Shown piece after piece: positions 59,699 to 64,000 of a DNA stretch of 64,000 nt (position 1 is the first letter of the stretch; each line of letters starts with the position of its first letter). A program made the position numbers and the translations under genes. The notes under the pieces were generated by a model. That model was not told the origin of the DNA, ran no database searches, and worked only from the letters and a program-made list of their open reading frames with translations. This stretch comes from Poronia punctata (Eukaryota; Ascomycota; Sordariomycetes; Xylariales; Xylariaceae), in NCBI GenBank assembly GCA_022579005.1, contig MU401493.1, positions 152,301-216,300 on the forward strand, written 5' to 3'.

Positions 59699-62420
59699 AT
59701 GCCAAAGATAAAGGCTTACACTCCAGCTTGGCTGTCTAACCCTTCGCCTGGCCATCAACTCTTCATACCTAATAACGACGGCCAGCAGAGCACATCAACT
59801 TTCTCCTCGATATCTGCGGATTATCTGGGTCCTCGCCGAACCGTCGCAAGAAGAGGAACTGAAGTATTTATTGCTGTTGGGAGAGAAATTCGATGGGCCG
59901 ATCTGGTCTATCTTAAGGAGAGATGGCAAGAGAAAGCTGCTCAGGCTCGGGGAGATGTCCGCGTGAAACGTGAGGACTCGTCTGGGCTAGATGATGGCGA
60001 CATCATTCGAGAATCTGTTGAGACGGGATGTGCCGAAGGCTTTCGGGTTGGTGAACCCCTGTGACAAAGTGCACTATGGCCCAAACTAACTGATCATGCA
60101 GACGATCAAACCACCCGCGCTCGGCAGTGATATCCAGCAGCTCGTCATATCGCCTTATGCTAACTTCATGGCCGTTGTGACTGCCCATACCGTCCGCATC
60201 ATCCTCATACCCGATCCCTCGCATCTTACAGCTCCCACCGTGGACACGATCAAGCCGAAATCATGGTCACTTGGCCCTACTACTCACGCCGACGACCGCT
60301 CCCCCATTGCAGCTGCCCTTTGGCATCCTCTCGGCGTCAATGGTTCCGCATTGGTGACTGTCACAAAGGACGCAGTTGTGAGAATGTGGGAACTATCGCA
60401 GAAGGATCGATGGTCGTTCGACACCCCTACCCTTACGATAGACCTTCAGAAACTCGCAGACGGGACATCGTTGGACCAGAACTTTTCGGCCAGCGAAGCG
60501 GGCAACAAGGGATTCTCGCCTGACTCATTCGACATGGAAGTAGCGGCGGCGGCATTTGGCGAGAGAGGAACCGGTGGTTGGTCTCCCATGACGCTTTGGG
60601 TTGCCATGAGAGAAGGAGACGTCTATGCATTGTGCCCCCTGTTGCCCTCTCAGTGGTCACCCCCTCCAACTCTGATTCCGTCGCTGTCAGTGTCCATTGT
60701 GGGTAATTTAGCTGCGGTTGAAGACGACCCGAATATATCTGCGCAAGCAAAGCTACTCGCACAGCAACAGCTCGATTGGATGTCTGATCTTGATAACCAA
60801 GAACCGCGGGTCATCGAAGGGCCGCCTGGGGAGCCGCCTACTGAAATATACTCGAGGCCTGCAAGACCAGGTGTGGTACCCCGTCTACAGGGACCGTTCG
60901 TCCTTGACCTGGGCCCGACAAGCGACGAGGAGTTGGACCTTGAGCTGACGGATATTCATGTTATTGGGGAGAAATTGAATGTTGATGAACTCATGCTTGG
61001 CGAGGACGAAGAGCTGGAAATGGAAGATGCCGAGGGAGAGGGTCTGTCGCTCGCTGTCATTTGCCTTTTGTCCTCTAGTGGCCGTGTTCAAGTCTGCCTT
61101 GATTTGGAGGGTACACAGGCTCAGTGGCTGCCGCCACGAAATAAGTTAAAGACTATGGGCCGCCTGGTGGGAACGCCCACTCTCCTGACATTTTCGAGTA
61201 TTGATACGCTCAACGAGTCTGAAATATCAGAAGACGCTTGGCCAGTCTTCAGCCCCGATGTCACCTCCCGCTACTCGTTCTTTATTACCCATCCTTCCAG
61301 CATAACCTTCATCTCCTTGTCGCCCTGGGTCTTCCGGCTCGAGAGTGAATTACAGGGCGAATCCGAGGCCGGTTCCGATTTCCGGATCAACCTCCTCGTC
61401 AACGGCCAGGCGTCTACACGAGAGCGACTGCACAGCAACCCGAACCAGGGAGATATGCCGTTGCCGCTGACTGCGGCAGTTGCGATCCGAGATCCCGACC
61501 TAGGCTATTGTCTACTATCCGCTACGCCTTTCGAGCCAATTACCATGACGTTTGAAATGCCCGAGGACGAGTTCGCGCCCATTCACGCTAGCTCGCCATC
61601 CCTTAGCAGAGATGCCGAAGTGCAACCGTTGGAGTTCTTTGGGCCTCGGCCTGTTTATCAACCATCCCATGTGTTTGAGGAGACATCGGCCCTTCCGACC
61701 TTCATTGACCGGTTACGTACTAGCCGGCACAAGACAATCATGCATCAGGAGATCCGGCTGTCTCCGCTCACATTACAAATATTCACGGAAGCGCATCAGA
61801 TTCTCAGCGACGAGACGCATAGGCTTGGGATCGGTGCTTCAGAAGTGTTCCGGCGCTGCATGGGACTCCAAGAACAACTTAAGCAGCAAATCGCAAAGGC
61901 GAACGAAGTCAAGGCTAGGGTTGAAGCTATCACGGGCGAAGATCAAAGTGAAGACGGCGAGCCCGAGTCCAGCAATGCCGCCATTGAGAGACGACTGCAG
62001 GAGGCCAAGGAGAGAGGGGAATCCCTAAGCCGGCGTTTGGAGAAACTGAGAAAGACGGTGAATAAGGCGACGAGCAGAGAGCTCAGCAAGAAAGAGCAAG
62101 AATGGGTCAAGGAAGTCAAGACGGCGGATGCCGGTATAAACGGATCTATGCAACCGGGAGATGGGTCAAACCGGGCAAAGCAGTATATGGACAGATACCA
62201 AAAGGTTGTGGTGTTGAAAGATGAACTTACGGAAGAAGCCAAGTCCCTTGACGTCCCGGCCGGCGAGGAGGAGGACACGCCGAACCTGGCGCAGAGCGAT
62301 CTGCGCATCCCATCAGAACTCAGACGTGCCAAGATTGGTCAGGTGAAGAGTCTCATAGATAGGGAGAGTGCTTTGGTCGAAGCAGTCAAATCCCGGCTAG
62401 AGCGACTATCAGTTGGATAG
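59699..62420 (+). CDS. NUP82: Nucleoporin NUP82 (Nup88 family)
   Basis: This is a subunit of the cytoplasmic face of the nuclear pore, where Nup82, with Nup159 and Nsp1, supports mRNA export. Exons 59699-60046 and 60102-62420 give 888 aa; the intron has an ACTAAC branch site and a weaker GTTGGT donor. It starts MPKIKAYTPAWLSNPSPGHQ, followed by propeller-like repeats: FIAVGREIRWADLVYLKERW, IQQLVISPYANFMAVVTAHT, and IAAALWHPLGVNGSALVTVT with DAVVRMWEL. The propeller extends to about residue 640. The C-terminal part (about 670-885) is coiled coil, TLQIFTEAHQILSDETHRLG and EQLKQQIAKANEVKARVEAI, as needed to pair with Nup159 and Nsp1. Order and length fit fungal NUP82. An acidic loop follows the propeller repeats around 400-430. 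Confidence 0.92.
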
Positions 62421-63590
62421 GCGGGCGAAACTGGGGTCAGAATACCGGGTCGGATTAGGCACCGGAAGGGACTGGTTACGGGGTTTGTGCCAGTGTGTGG
62501 GTGTGTGATATGATATGTCTTTGATATCCCTTTTTTTTTCTTTTTTCAAGAGGGAAGAAGAAGAAGAAGAAGAAGAAGAGAAAAAAAAGAAAGAAACATG
62601 TAATGTTAGTATCAATGATGATCGGGTGATTTGTGACAGGACACGTACAGACAGGTCGATTTGATCTCGTTGCAGACATATCATCTATCAAAAAGGAGTG
62701 GGAGGTGGGAATGATTAGGTAAGTAACCTACCTAGGTAGACGTACCTAGTACCTAGACTTAAGGTACATATTGACTAAAGTACCTTTCCCTGCCTGCATG
62801 ATTGTCTACTACCTACAGCAACTTGTTCACATTATACACGTGAGGTCTCATGAGGCTGTTTCTGGTGATTTATTGCGTCTGTATTATTATCATTTATTTT
62901 ATTGTAACGCAATCTAAAAGGGCCCATCCATCTCAACTCAAGTCGGTCCTCACGACTCACGAGAACCCCTTTTCCGTATCTCATATCCTAACAAAACAAC
63001 GAACCATTACATATATATATACAATTCCGATGACGATTGACAATTTTCCTAATCTAGAAAATAGCCCAGGTATGCATGCATGCATGCCCTTCCTGGTGAG
63101 GTATGTATGGGTGTGCTTGCATGACTGACTGACTGACTGACTGAGAAACGCGAAGGGTGGAAAAGAAAATATGTTGGGAACACAAGTCCTGCCGAAACGC
63201 CCCAACTCCGTTGTAATCATTTCCATACTCCTACCTCGATCTCGAAAGGGAGGAAACAGACATTTAAAAAAAAAGTCATCGTGTCCTTTTTTCCTGATAT
63301 GACCGAACCTTCCAAACTGACCAGAGAAGCAGATACCCCCCCCTATTCCGGACCGTTGTGATTGATTGGCCGAAAACAGAATATTCATCTCTTTTTTGCC
63401 CGCCAACGAAATATTCAAGTTGTCTGTCCCCTGAGTCGGTTGATATTGATATATCCGAAAAAGTTCAGACCTCAAACAAACAAACTAACAAGCAAACAAA
63501 AATCCACAAGGCAAAAGAAAGTCAAGGTGCTCTCCAAGACGGCGAATCCTGCCGAGGTTCAGGTTCGTGTTCAAGCGTAGGTTTCGGCAC
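62421..63590. other. Convergent intergenic region
   Basis: This lies between the 3' ends of NUP82 and the partial gene at the right edge. It holds a GAA repeat (about 62554-62580), a GCAT repeat near 63072-63086 and a GACT repeat near 63122-63142. No other gene is supported. Confidence 0.55.
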
Positions 63591-64000
63591 TCACGGTTGA
63601 GGTCTGGGGGGTGGTGGTGGTGGTGGAGCAGGCGGCTGAGGTTCAAGGGGTAAAGGAGGTGGTGGCGGCGGCGGCGGCTGCAGCCATTGTCGGTCAAATC
63701 TTCCTTGGGAATAAAGAGATGTTCTCGGCGGGCCAAACGGGTTAAGGGGTTGTTGGTATGCAGGTGGTGCTCCGTATGAGCCTTGAGAATGCCAAGTATG
63801 ATTATTATTATAATAATAATTCTCCTGAGGCGGCACGACGGACCTCGGCGGGCCAAACGGGTTACGGGGTTGTTGGTATGCAGGTGATGCTTCGTATGAG
63901 CCTTGAGAATGCCAAGTATGATTATTATTATAATAATAATCCCGAGGCGGCACGACGAACCTCGGCGGGGCATACGGGTCAAGGGGCTGTTGGTATCCAG
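63591..64000 (-). CDS. 3' part of a repetitive Pro/Tyr/Gln/Asn-rich protein
   Basis: The frame is open from the right edge of the window to a TGA at 63591, so only the last about 136 codons are seen. The protein is made of repeats of about 40 residues (DNA periods of 120 and 117 bp starting at 63724, 63844 and 63961) with the pattern YYYNNNHTWHSQGSY, then AYQQP and NPFGPPR, followed by GRFDRQWLQ and a polyproline end. Such Tyr/Asn/Gln-rich repeats are typical of disordered or prion-like proteins or of wall- and membrane-associated fungal proteins; I do not recognise the family. The alternative minus-strand frame of the same DNA is weaker. Introns upstream cannot be judged. Confidence 0.55.
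   Translation of the reverse strand, partial: GYQQPLDPYAPPRFVVPPRDYYYNNNHTWHSQGSYEASPAYQQPRNPFGPPRSVVPPQENYYYNNNHTWHSQGSYGAPPAYQQPLNPFGPPRTSLYSQGRFDRQWLQPPPPPPPPLPLEPQPPAPPPPPPPRPQP
63724..64000. repeat. Tandem repeat, about 117-120 bp period
   Basis: Copies begin at 63724 and 63844 with only a few base differences. A third, more diverged copy begins at 63961 and runs out of the window. Periods are multiples of three (40 and 39 codons). Confidence 0.9.

Overview
The window is nuclear DNA of a filamentous ascomycete (Pezizomycotina). A Sordariomycete is most likely, but the genus cannot be told from the sequence. The evidence is eukaryotic genes with short introns (roughly 50-130 nt, one of 215 nt, with GT..AG ends and CTRAC-like branch points such as TACTAAC and GCTAAC), a complex I accessory subunit of the NDUFB3 type that fermentative yeasts lack, fungal proteins such as a DUF3605 protein and mitoribosomal mL60, and long simple-repeat-rich intergenic DNA. 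There are 21 supportable protein genes. No rRNA, tRNA or CRISPR was recognised. Exon joins were checked by hand for reading phase, and every multi-exon model given closes in frame.

Layout: 1-1.97 kb has no recognisable gene. 2-7.6 kb holds a mitochondrial-type GABA transaminase (+) converging on the SET2 H3K36 methyltransferase (-). 7.6-12.8 kb is gene-free. 12.8-14 kb holds an AT-hook protein (+). 14-19.3 kb is gene-free and contains one assembly gap. 19.3-20.2 kb holds a BMT5-type 25S rRNA methyltransferase (-). 23-29.4 kb holds a large unknown nuclear-looking protein (+) and the SUMO E1 subunit AOS1 (-). 31.7-36 kb holds an unknown fungal protein (+) and eIF6/TIF6 (+). 36.9-37.4 kb is a non-autonomous hAT-like transposon with terminal inverted repeats and a perfect 8-bp target duplication. 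38.9-44 kb holds a coiled-coil protein (+), NDUFB3 (-) and the CAF1/POP2 deadenylase (+). 44-46.2 kb holds an in-frame open extension behind the CAF1 stop, a second assembly gap and microsatellites. 46.2-53.3 kb holds NADH-cytochrome b5 reductase (-), a DUF3605 protein (+), SND2/TMEM208 (-) and APC3/CDC27 (+). 55-64 kb is compact: histone H4 (+), TRS20 (-), mL60 (+), CBC2 (-), NUP82 (+) and the 3' end of a repetitive proline/tyrosine-rich gene (-).

The genes are mostly unrelated housekeeping genes, as is normal in fungi, with no secondary-metabolite cluster. Chromatin and gene expression (SET2, H4, CBC2, CAF1, NUP82), ribosome biogenesis (BMT5, eIF6, mL60), ubiquitin-type modification and cell cycle (AOS1, APC3) and the secretory pathway (SND2, TRS20) are all represented.

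The most interesting signals are the hAT-like MITE; a strongly over-represented intergenic 8-mer (TACGAGTA/TACTCGTA); two genes (CAF1 and CBC2) whose TAG stop is followed in the same frame by an open, protein-like extension; a predicted first coding exon made of the ATG alone; and homopolymer G/C tracts that coincide with both N gaps.
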